Shown one piece after another: positions 9,047-17,076 of a stretch of DNA of 64,000 nt; position 1 is the first letter of the stretch; every line of letters begins with the position of its first letter. Source of the DNA: Trueperella pyogenes. GTDB taxonomy: Bacteria; Actinomycetota; Actinomycetes; Actinomycetales; Actinomycetaceae. The notes under the pieces were generated by a model. The model worked only from the letters and a program-made list of their open reading frames with translations, did not search any database and was not told the origin of the DNA. The translations under genes were made by a program, and so were the position numbers. The stretch spans positions 1 to 64,000 of the forward strand of contig NZ_JVLH01000012.1 of NCBI RefSeq assembly GCF_001070855.1, given 5' to 3'.

Positions 9047-12000
9047 ATGTTCTTTGGATTTCTCCATCGAGTGATTGGGGCGGTGGGCCATGCCTTCGGG
9101 CATATCCCTCATCTGTTCCATATGCACCATCCGTTGATCACTATTTTTGCTGGTCATCGAGTTGTGGCCATCTTCGTCACCGTGACTACGACGATCGTCA
9201 TCGGTGTCGGTGGAGTGACCATTATTATTGGCCCAACAAATGGCGATACAACCCCGCAGATTCCTGGCCAAGAGCAGACCACTCCAACGCCGAAGCCAGA
9301 AAAAACTCCTACGCGCGAAGATAAAATTCGTACCTGGTGGCACGAAAATGGCGTGAAAGACGCCGAAAAGCCCCTTGCTAACAATGAGGTCCGTGAATCA
9401 CCCTTCTATTCGGTATCGGTGTCGGCTGTCGACGGTACTGATTCGGACAATAGTTCGTTTACCTATATGTCGATCCCGCGCAACGGTAACCCCATGCGTT
9501 CGGACCTCAACGACGATGGTGCAAAGTTCCAAGCCGACAATCACGTGACGATGAGCTGGTCCTCGTTCGAATATGACACCGATGTCTACGTCGATGTCAC
9601 TTTGCAGACTGGGGCGAAATTAACCGATGTCAATCAGGTTACTATTCGCCCTGCCAAGGCGAATATTGAAAAGAAGCTGCTCAGCGACAAGACCGTGCGT
9701 CTGTATATTCCTCAGAATAACGATGGTTACCGCCTATCCGTAGAGTTTGCTCCCGAACTCATGGATGTGTACCGCTACCAGGGTGGGCTCACCCTCGAGG
9801 GTGGAGAAGGCCACGAATACGTTGGGACCGAGCCGAAGAACTCGATGTTGCTCTTTGCTCAGCCCTGGGCCTCGCGCGTCGATCCGACAACCATCCCCAC
9901 CGAGGCCGACGGGACGATTACCTACGTGACCCCGGGTGAGGTCACCAACTTGGATACCGTCGATACCGACATTGTGTACTTCAAGGCCGGTACCTACTGG
10001 ATGACGAACAAGTACTCTGCAAACCTTCCTGATCGCGTGAAGTGGGTCTACTTTGAGCCCGGTGCCTTCGTTAAGGGAGCCTTCCAATTTGGGGTCAATG
10101 AGAACATCACGAACTATAAGGTCACGGGATACGGTGTGCTCTCAAGCGAGCAGTACCTCTATGAGACCGACATGTCGAATGGGTACAAGACCTTGGAGCA
10201 TAAAGATGGCGCAAATTGCCATGCCACCTGCGTTAAAGCTCTGAAGTTCACCTCTACTACTCCGCATCAGGTTCTTGACCTGCAAGGCGTGACCATCAAG
10301 GAACCGTCATACCACTCCTTCGTGGAATATGGTTTCCGTCCTGCTGACCCCGAAAAGGGCAGCATGAGCGATGCTGAGTTTGCCGAGGCCGTGGCCCGTA
10401 ACAGTGCGATCGAGGGGGCGAACGAGCAGTCCTTTAGCCAGCGCGTTCGTAACTACCAACAGGTGGGATCCTGGTATTGGCAGACCGACGGAATGGAGCT
10501 GTACCCCGGCTCGACCATGAAGAGCTCTTTCTTCCATACGAATGATGACGCGATGAAGCTCTACCACAGCAATGTGGATGTTTCGAATGTCGTGGTGTGG
10601 AAGAACGATAACGGCCCAGTCTTCCAGTGGGGCTGGAACTATCGGAACACTGAGAATGTGAAGGTCGACGGAACGACCGTCGTGCACAGCCTGATGAATA
10701 ACTCGGGTGCAACCAACACCTGCGTATTCAACTCATCCCCGCACTGGAACGGTGGGGCCTTCGATTACTCGGATCCTTCAACGACTTTGAAGAACTGGAC
10801 CATTTCCAACACCGTTGTGGAAGGAAGTGTGAACTGTGGTTTCCGTATCTACGCCCTGTCGAATATGGAGAACTTCAAGATCATTAACTTCCACGTGGAT
10901 TCGTGGAATGGACAGCCTGAAGCGAATGTTGTTAGCCGTCTGACCCGTCCTGCGAATAAGGCGGGGAAGAAGGTGACGATTGGCAATGAAACTGTCGATC
11001 ACAATGGTATTGAGATCCGCAACTTCAGTGTCGGTGACACCTTCGTGACAAAGGCAGGTGGAAACTGGGCGTCCAATGAGCTTGGACGTTTGGATTTCGA
11101 TGCGGACTGCTGGGATAACTGGAACGCCACGGCTGACGGCAAGCCTGAGAACATGCCGACGCTGAGCGTTGAAGGGTTGAAGGACCAGGAGTCGTTGGAT
11201 TCTCGTCATCTCTCGTTTAGGGGAGCGACCGACGGTAATCGCGTTGTTGTGACGGTCAATGGAGCGAATACGGAATTGCCTGTTGTCGATGGTGCATTTA
11301 GTGCTGATCTCACCTTGGATCGTGCGATTAACTCGGTGCGCGTGAGCGCGTACTCGCCCGAGAACACCGTGAGCCGGGCGAGCTACACGATCTACTCCTT
11401 CGGTGACAAGATTGGTACCTTGAGTGATCCCAGTGGCGATGACTTTGGTGCCGGTACGGTTGTCTACCCGAAGAGTGAAAACTTTAATCCGGGGAGCTTT
11501 GACCTGCTTGAAACCTCCGTTTATCGCGATAACGATCACTACCAGTTCGTCACGCGAATGGGTGCTCCTGTGAACAACCCGTGGGGTATGAACCAGATGA
11601 GTACTCAGCGACTGAATATCTACATTCGCAGCGAGGCCAATACTTCAACTGATGTGACGCCTCTGCTGGCGGGGACGAACACCTTTGCCAATGGTGGCTG
11701 GGACTATGTGCTGATTGCTGATGGGCGTTCAGAATCATTGCCCTACAACATGGGTGTCTACGATAATGCGGGCAAGCTCAAAGGCGAGGTGACCTTGAAG
11801 GTTGCTGGTGACCGAATCATGATGTCGGTTGATCGTCGTGCGCTCGATGGCGTTGACTTGGCAAAGGCCTCGTACCAGGTGTCGATCTACTCCTCCTCGG
11901 AAGATGGGGAAGGTGTGGGCAATGTTCGTCCGATCTATTCGGCTGAATGCTACGCGGGTGGAAAGGGATGCCCTGACTTTGTGAAGAACTTCCGCTTCGG

Positions 12001-12166
12001 CGGCGGAAAGGGCATCTTCACAAATGAGTCTCCGTATGATTCGGACACCACGGATTCCAACGCAATTGACATTATCTCGGGTGCAATCGAGCAGTCCAAG
12101 GCTCTGAGTGTGAACGAAGACGGCAAGGTTGTGGTTCCCTTTGTCGGCTTCGATGCGCGCCACTAG
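9047..12166 (+). CDS. Membrane-anchored GH49 dextranase with glucodextranase-type C-terminal modules
   Basis: 1039 residues. Endo-hydrolysis of alpha-1,6-glucan (dextran or related alpha-glucan) at the cell surface. N-terminus: a His-rich leader (about 1-30), one membrane span about 33-60 and a Pro/Thr linker, suggesting a signal anchor. GH49 domain about 75-690: beta-helix segments such as VYFEPGAFVKGAF, GYGVLSSEQYLYE and the active site QTDG (D481) and NDDAMKLY (D500, D501). Spacing D481/D500/D501 equals D376/D395/D396 of Penicillium minioluteum dextranase. Then an Ig-like segment about 700-775 resembling glucodextranase domain B, and about 780-1030 the GDDFGAG-x-YP-x-GSFDL pattern of glucodextranase domain C. 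RBS AGGAAGG. Isopullulanase-like or isomaltotriose-releasing specificity is possible. Confidence 0.9.
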   Translation: MFFGFLHRVIGAVGHAFGHIPHLFHMHHPLITIFAGHRVVAIFVTVTTTIVIGVGGVTIIIGPTNGDTTPQIPGQEQTTPTPKPEKTPTREDKIRTWWHENGVKDAEKPLANNEVRESPFYSVSVSAVDGTDSDNSSFTYMSIPRNGNPMRSDLNDDGAKFQADNHVTMSWSSFEYDTDVYVDVTLQTGAKLTDVNQVTIRPAKANIEKKLLSDKTVRLYIPQNNDGYRLSVEFAPELMDVYRYQGGLTLEGGEGHEYVGTEPKNSMLLFAQPWASRVDPTTIPTEADGTITYVTPGEVTNLDTVDTDIVYFKAGTYWMTNKYSANLPDRVKWVYFEPGAFVKGAFQFGVNENITNYKVTGYGVLSSEQYLYETDMSNGYKTLEHKDGANCHATCVKALKFTSTTPHQVLDLQGVTIKEPSYHSFVEYGFRPADPEKGSMSDAEFAEAVARNSAIEGANEQSFSQRVRNYQQVGSWYWQTDGMELYPGSTMKSSFFHTNDDAMKLYHSNVDVSNVVVWKNDNGPVFQWGWNYRNTENVKVDGTTVVHSLMNNSGATNTCVFNSSPHWNGGAFDYSDPSTTLKNWTISNTVVEGSVNCGFRIYALSNMENFKIINFHVDSWNGQPEANVVSRLTRPANKAGKKVTIGNETVDHNGIEIRNFSVGDTFVTKAGGNWASNELGRLDFDADCWDNWNATADGKPENMPTLSVEGLKDQESLDSRHLSFRGATDGNRVVVTVNGANTELPVVDGAFSADLTLDRAINSVRVSAYSPENTVSRASYTIYSFGDKIGTLSDPSGDDFGAGTVVYPKSENFNPGSFDLLETSVYRDNDHYQFVTRMGAPVNNPWGMNQMSTQRLNIYIRSEANTSTDVTPLLAGTNTFANGGWDYVLIADGRSESLPYNMGVYDNAGKLKGEVTLKVAGDRIMMSVDRRALDGVDLAKASYQVSIYSSSEDGEGVGNVRPIYSAECYAGGKGCPDFVKNFRFGGGKGIFTNESPYDSDTTDSNAIDIISGAIEQSKALSVNEDGKVVVPFVGFDARH

Positions 12167-12260
12167 AGATAGCAGAAAGTGCGTAAGCTGGAGTCAGAAG
12201 GGTTCTTCTCAGTAAAGCGCTGTGATCAGCGGGAATAATTCTGAGGAAACCCAAAATATT

Positions 12261-12290
12261 CAGGGGTGGGCATGAAGGTGCCCACCCCTG
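12261..12290 (+). terminator. Terminator after the dextranase gene
   Basis: A 12-bp perfect stem (12261-12272 with 12279-12290), 6-base loop, followed by AATGTGTTTT. It ends the dextranase transcript just before the promoter of the GH13 operon. Confidence 0.85.
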
Positions 12291-12306
12291 AATGTGTTTT
12301 GTAATA

Positions 12307-12316
12307 CTTGCGCAAG
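12307..12316. promoter_or_regulatory. LacI-type operator CTTGCGCAAG upstream of the GH13 operon
   Basis: Second exact copy of the palindrome seen at 7043-7052, again overlapping the -35 box (TTGCGC, 12308-12313). The pair ties the import/hydrolysis operon to the LacI regulator at 5927-6949. Confidence 0.75.
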
Positions 12317-12336
12317 GATTTCATACTTGTTACGCT
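12308..12336 (+). promoter_or_regulatory. Promoter of the GH13-permease-GH31 operon
   Basis: -35 TTGCGC (12308-12313), a 17-base spacer and -10 TACGCT (12331-12336) preceded by TGT, giving an extended -10. The operator covers the -35 box, which suits repression by steric block. Confidence 0.65.
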
Positions 12337-12414
12337 AAAGGGGTAGCGCATAGAGGCGCCTCCAACCCCTCGCAAGAACATGCGGCAATGTTGACGACTG
12401 AGAAAGTTATTGCG

Positions 12415-14235
12415 ATGACAGAGCAATTAAATGCTGATTTCGCTGCGACTCGCAACGCTGCGGCGAAGACCCCCTGGTGGTCGAACGCTGTGGTCTACCA
12501 GATTTATCCGCGCTCCTTTCAGGACGCAAACGGCGACGGGATCGGTGATATCCCAGGGATCACCCGACGCCTGCCATATGTGGCAGAACTCGGCATTGAC
12601 GTTATTTGGCTGTGCCCCATGTACGTGTCGCCCCAAGATGACAACGGCTACGATATCGCCGACTACCAGAACATCGACCCCATGTTCGGGACTCTCGACG
12701 ACATGGATGAACTGCTTCGCACCGCCCACAACCTAGGCCTGAAAGTCATCATGGATTTGGTGGTCAACCACTCCTCTGATGAACACGCATGGTTCATCGA
12801 ATCCCGTGACAAAACCAGTGATAAAGCGGATTGGTATTGGTGGATGCCCGCAAAGGAAGGACATGTCCCCGGCGAGCCAGGAGCTGAACCCAATAGCTGG
12901 GGGAGCTATTTTGGTGGATCCGCGTGGACCTATGATCCGCAGCGCGGTGAGTACTTTTTCCATCAGTTCTCTGCCAAACAGCCCGACCTCAATTGGGAAC
13001 GACCCGAACTACGCCAGGCAGTCTACGAGATGATGAACTGGTGGATGGACCGCGGAATTGACGGGTTCCGCATGGATGTCATCAGCCAGATCTCCAAGAC
13101 CTTGGATAGCCGTGGAATGCTCCCTGGAACCGATGGATCCGATAAGGAGATTTACCCCGTCGGCTCCGATGGATATTCCTCGCCCTTTGATTTCTGCACG
13201 GATGGCCCGCGCTTGGATGAGTTTCTCCATGAAATGTACGAGGCCGTCTTTGCAGGTAGAGAGGGCTTCCTGACCGTCGGTGAGGGGCCGGGTATTTCCA
13301 TTACTCGCGCAGCGCACATTACCAACCCGGCCAGCGAAGAACTCGACATGCTCTTCCTCTTCGACCATGTTGGCATTGATGACGATGGCCCAGCAGGAAA
13401 ATGGTCTGTTGTGCCGTGGAAGGTTCGCGAACTACGCAATGTCTTTGCTGGCTACGAAGAAATCGTGCGCGATGGTGGGTGGACCAGCCTCTTCTACTGC
13501 AACCACGACCAGCCTCGCGTCGTGTCCCGGTGGGGAGACGACACCACGGAAGAACTGCGCTCTCGAAGCGCAAAGGCACTTGGCCTCGTCCTTCACATGC
13601 ACAAGGGAACCCCCTACATTTACCAGGGCGAAGAACTGGGAATGACGAACGCAGGCTTTACCTGCCTCGACCAGTATCGCGACGTCGAATCCCTGAACCA
13701 CTACCGGCAATATGTCGAAGAAGCAGGGATCTTAACGCATGACGAAATGATGAATGCGCTGGCTCTCAAGGGGCGTGATAATTCGCGAACTCCCATGCAG
13801 TGGGATGACACAGCCTATGCAGGTTTCATCGATGAAGACGCCGGGCAGGCCCCCTGGATTTCCGTCAATGCAAACAAGGAGGTCATTAACGCAAAGCGTC
13901 AGCAAGACGATCCCGATTCGGTCTACCACTTCTTCAAGCGACTCATTGAGCTGCGGCACTCCAAAGACATCGTTGTTGCCGGAGACTGGGAATTAATTGC
14001 GCAAGATTCTGACTCCGTCTACGCCTTCACAAGGCACTTGGGGAATGAGAGCTTGGTCGTCGTTGCCAATCTGTCCAGTGACACCGTTGACCTGCCAACA
14101 GAAGTTGCAGAACTGGTGGGGGAGCCTCTGAATGAGCGCGTCCTCATCACTAACCAGGATGCCGCCCTCACATGCGAGGAACTGCAGGATCGCCACCTGC
14201 GTCCGTGGACGGCCTTCGCTTACATACTCGGCTAA
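12415..14235 (+). CDS. GH13 oligo-1,6-glucosidase (isomaltase-type alpha-glucosidase)
   Basis: 606 residues from the chosen start. Cytoplasmic exo-hydrolase releasing glucose from isomalto-oligosaccharides. Catalytic residues: nucleophile D221 in GFRMDVI, acid/base E290 in VGEGPG, and D365 in CNHDQPR; the YQIYPRSFQDANGDGIGD and VVNHSSDEH motifs are present. Val222 right after the nucleophile is the residue that marks alpha-1,6 rather than alpha-1,4 specificity in this subfamily. I prefer ATG 12415 (GAGAAAG upstream, alignment with family N-termini); ATG 12388 is a possible earlier start. First gene of an operon running to about 19551. Confidence 0.92.
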   Translation: MTEQLNADFAATRNAAAKTPWWSNAVVYQIYPRSFQDANGDGIGDIPGITRRLPYVAELGIDVIWLCPMYVSPQDDNGYDIADYQNIDPMFGTLDDMDELLRTAHNLGLKVIMDLVVNHSSDEHAWFIESRDKTSDKADWYWWMPAKEGHVPGEPGAEPNSWGSYFGGSAWTYDPQRGEYFFHQFSAKQPDLNWERPELRQAVYEMMNWWMDRGIDGFRMDVISQISKTLDSRGMLPGTDGSDKEIYPVGSDGYSSPFDFCTDGPRLDEFLHEMYEAVFAGREGFLTVGEGPGISITRAAHITNPASEELDMLFLFDHVGIDDDGPAGKWSVVPWKVRELRNVFAGYEEIVRDGGWTSLFYCNHDQPRVVSRWGDDTTEELRSRSAKALGLVLHMHKGTPYIYQGEELGMTNAGFTCLDQYRDVESLNHYRQYVEEAGILTHDEMMNALALKGRDNSRTPMQWDDTAYAGFIDEDAGQAPWISVNANKEVINAKRQQDDPDSVYHFFKRLIELRHSKDIVVAGDWELIAQDSDSVYAFTRHLGNESLVVVANLSSDTVDLPTEVAELVGEPLNERVLITNQDAALTCEELQDRHLRPWTAFAYILG

Positions 14236-14262
14236 ATTCTTGGACGAAACGAAGAGGTTGCT

Positions 14263-15273
14263 ATGTCCACCACAGAAGTTCAGCCACGCGGCACAGAGCC
14301 GTTACGCTCCACCCCTGCCACTAAGCAGGCCAGCACAAAAGTGAAGAAGACGCCGAAGGCTAAGGGGGCTCCCTGGTGGACTCCCGCGGGCCTCGCGAAC
14401 CATTTCCGGCTGTACTGGCAGTTGTGGATCATGGTTTTGCCGGCGATCATTCTGGTCCTGATCTTCAGCTACGGGCCAATGTATGGAATCCAGCTGGCTT
14501 TCCGTGACTTCGATGTCAGCAAGGGCATTACGGGCGGAAAGTGGGAAGGACTGAAGTACTTTAATCAGTTCTTCAAAGACCCGATGTTCTGGCAGATCAT
14601 CCGCAATACCTTACGCATCAGCTTGTGGACCCTGGTCATGGGCTTCTTCGCCCCGATCATTCTGGCTTTGCTGATCAACCAGATCTCAAGCAAACGAACG
14701 AAAACTTTCGTTCAGACCATTACCTACATGCCTCACTTCATCTCGACAGTGGTCATGGTCTCGATGCTCAATATCTTCCTGGCGCCAAATTCCGGTTTGA
14801 TCAGTAAGTTCTTCGGAGGCGCGGACCTCATGGGAACCGCCTCTGCATTTACGCCCATCTACTGGATGAGCGAAATCTGGCAGCACGCCGGATGGAACTG
14901 CATCATCTACCTGGCCGCGCTGTCATCAATCGACACCGCGCTTTACGAGGCCGCGAAAATCGACGGTGCCGGGCGAATGCAGTTGATTCGATACATCGAT
15001 ATCCCTGCCATCTTGCCGACTGCAGGAATCCTTCTGATCTTGAACATGGGCTCGGTGCTGGGTGTTGGTTTTGAAAAGGTCTGGCTGATGCAGAACACGC
15101 TGAATATCCCGGCCTCTGAAGTCATCGCCACCTATACCTACCGCATCGGTATCTTGGCCCACCACTACAGCTATTCCACTGCAATCGGTTTGTTCAACAG
15201 CGTTGTGAACTTCATCTTCCTGGTGACTGCAAACAAGATTGCAAAGAAGACCAGCGACACCAGCTTGTTCTAG
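14263..15273 (+). CDS. CUT1 sugar ABC transporter permease, LplB type
   Basis: 336 residues, six or so membrane spans beginning about residue 55, with the EAA-type loop contacting the ATPase (YEAAKIDGAGRMQLIRYID, about 227-245). It pairs with the permease at 15300 to form the membrane channel for the binding lipoprotein at 7179. A Lys/Thr/Ala-rich cytoplasmic leader precedes the first span. RBS GAAGAGG lies before ATG 14263. No ATPase gene lies in the locus, so a shared MsmK/MsiK-like ATPase encoded elsewhere probably energises it. Confidence 0.92.
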   Translation: MSTTEVQPRGTEPLRSTPATKQASTKVKKTPKAKGAPWWTPAGLANHFRLYWQLWIMVLPAIILVLIFSYGPMYGIQLAFRDFDVSKGITGGKWEGLKYFNQFFKDPMFWQIIRNTLRISLWTLVMGFFAPIILALLINQISSKRTKTFVQTITYMPHFISTVVMVSMLNIFLAPNSGLISKFFGGADLMGTASAFTPIYWMSEIWQHAGWNCIIYLAALSSIDTALYEAAKIDGAGRMQLIRYIDIPAILPTAGILLILNMGSVLGVGFEKVWLMQNTLNIPASEVIATYTYRIGILAHHYSYSTAIGLFNSVVNFIFLVTANKIAKKTSDTSLF

Positions 15274-15299
15274 AACCGGCGTGAAGAAAGGACTGAATC

Positions 15300-16286
15300 A
15301 TGTCTGCAGCAACACCTGCCGCTAAGATTTCCGGTCACGCGGCCGGGAAGGGAACATCGGGGGATAGGGCAACTGAACCGAAGCCCAAGAAGAACCTTGG
15401 CGCATTGTGGCGAACGCGCTCTGCCTCTGACTGGATCATTGATGGAATCATCGCTTTGATCATCGCGGCCATTGTTCTGGCAATTTTGTACCCGATGTGG
15501 TTCATCATTGTCGCGTCTTTCTCAGACCCGAACTTGGTATCGACCGGTAAAGTCACGGTTCTTCCCAAGGGTATTAATTTCAAGGGCTACTTGAAGATCT
15601 TGGAAGATACGCGTATCTGGATTGGTTACCGCAACACCTTGCTGTACTCGCTCTTGGGCACAGCAGTGAACCTGATCGTCACGCTTCCAGCGGCCTTCGC
15701 CCTGTCCCGTAAAGAATTCAAGCCGCGTCGCGTGATCTTGTTCTTCTTTACCTTCACGATGTTCTTCGGTGGCGGCCTGATCCCCAGCTACCTGCTGATG
15801 AAGCAACTGGGACTGCTGAACAGCATCTGGGTTTTCATCATTCCGGGTGCCTTCAGCGTCTTCAACATGATCATTGCCCGTTCCTTCTTCGAGGCTTCGA
15901 TCCCCGAAGAACTTCATGATGCGGCGCAGGTTGATGGCCTGTCGTACTTCGGGTACTTCAACAAGATCGTGTTGCCTCTGTCGACGGCGATTATCGCGGT
16001 CATTGGCCTGTACTACTTCGTCGGGCACTGGAACGATTACTTCACCGGTTTGATCTACATTCGCGACCAGAATCTGCAGCCTTTGCAAAACGTTCTGCAA
16101 AACATTTTGTTGGCGAACCAGACGCAAGTTGGTGCTGTTGGAATGACCGCAATGGATTCGCAGAACTTTGCTGATCAGATCAAGTTCGGCGTGATCATCG
16201 TTTCGACAATTCCTCTGCTGATCATCTACCCCTTCTTGCAGAAGTACTTCAATAAGGGCGTCATGATCGGCGCCGTCAAAGGCTAG
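15300..16286 (+). CDS. CUT1 sugar ABC transporter permease, YtcP/MalG type
   Basis: 328 residues with six predicted spans from about residue 48 and the EAA loop PEELHDAAQVDGLSYFGYF (about 200-220). Second half of the channel with the permease at 14263; 26 bases separate them and AAAGGA precedes ATG 15300. The long QNILLANQTQVGAVG outer-loop region and the C-terminal YPFLQKYFNKGVMIGAVKG end are typical of YtcP proteins. Confidence 0.92.
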   Translation: MSAATPAAKISGHAAGKGTSGDRATEPKPKKNLGALWRTRSASDWIIDGIIALIIAAIVLAILYPMWFIIVASFSDPNLVSTGKVTVLPKGINFKGYLKILEDTRIWIGYRNTLLYSLLGTAVNLIVTLPAAFALSRKEFKPRRVILFFFTFTMFFGGGLIPSYLLMKQLGLLNSIWVFIIPGAFSVFNMIIARSFFEASIPEELHDAAQVDGLSYFGYFNKIVLPLSTAIIAVIGLYYFVGHWNDYFTGLIYIRDQNLQPLQNVLQNILLANQTQVGAVGMTAMDSQNFADQIKFGVIIVSTIPLLIIYPFLQKYFNKGVMIGAVKG

Positions 16287-16290
16287 AACA

Positions 16291-16983
16291 ATGACCAGAG
16301 TTGCCCTGACCTACGAGCGTTTGTGCCGCATCGTGCTGATGGTGTTTGTCGTCAACGTTGCGATGCTCGTCCACACGCTCATGGGACTGATCCTGGGAGG
16401 ATTCTTCCCCTCAATCGCCGCCGCATACGCAACCTTTAGGACGTGGCTTATCGACGAGGATCAGTCGTGGCGCATTCGCCAAACATGGACGGTGTTTCAC
16501 CGCGCGTGGAAAGACGAACTTACCCAGGCCAATCTCTTTGGTTGGGTGCAACTGCTCATCGGCCTCGCCCTGGCGTGGGACTACTACCTGGTGAATTGGA
16601 ACGACCTGGGCGGAGTGATCGGCATTGGCGTCTCGGGCCTTCTGCTCTTGCTCAACCTTGTGTTCTGGACCGTGGCAGCGCTGTCATGGTCAGTGCGTGC
16701 GAATTTCGATGAACCCCTTACTTGGATTCTTCGCATGTCACTGAACATGACGCTGGCCCGCCCGCTGTGCACCCTGCTTCTTCTTGCCTTCACTGTCATC
16801 ATCGGCTGGACGTGGAGCCAGTGGCCGGGTGTGTTTATGGTCTTTGGTGCTGCGGTTCCAATTTTCGCCGTCCAGGCAGTGATCTATAGTTTTGGAGGGC
16901 TGCCGGGAATGAGCGTCAAGGACCGACCCTCCCCAAACCCCGCCGACGAGGCAGTCGCTGAGCGTGGGGGAGTAGCCGCTTAA
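16291..16983 (+). CDS. DUF624 (YesL-family) membrane protein
   Basis: 230 residues with about five membrane spans; begins four bases after the permease stop, so it is translationally linked. The N-terminal pattern (VNVAMLVHTLMGLILGGFFPSIAAAYAT and the following RTWLIDEDQSWRIRQTWTVF) is that of DUF624/YesL proteins, which are repeatedly found in CUT1 sugar-importer operons. Its function is not known; a role in transporter assembly or ATPase recruitment is only a guess from context. Confidence 0.82.
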   Translation: MTRVALTYERLCRIVLMVFVVNVAMLVHTLMGLILGGFFPSIAAAYATFRTWLIDEDQSWRIRQTWTVFHRAWKDELTQANLFGWVQLLIGLALAWDYYLVNWNDLGGVIGIGVSGLLLLLNLVFWTVAALSWSVRANFDEPLTWILRMSLNMTLARPLCTLLLLAFTVIIGWTWSQWPGVFMVFGAAVPIFAVQAVIYSFGGLPGMSVKDRPSPNPADEAVAERGGVAA

Positions 16984-17076
16984 GGCCGCCGAGGCCTCGG
17001 CAATGAGAGAAGCCGACAACTCTCCTTCCCACTACCTTCTTCCAACCATCTAAAACCCCGTAACCCAGGAGACCCA

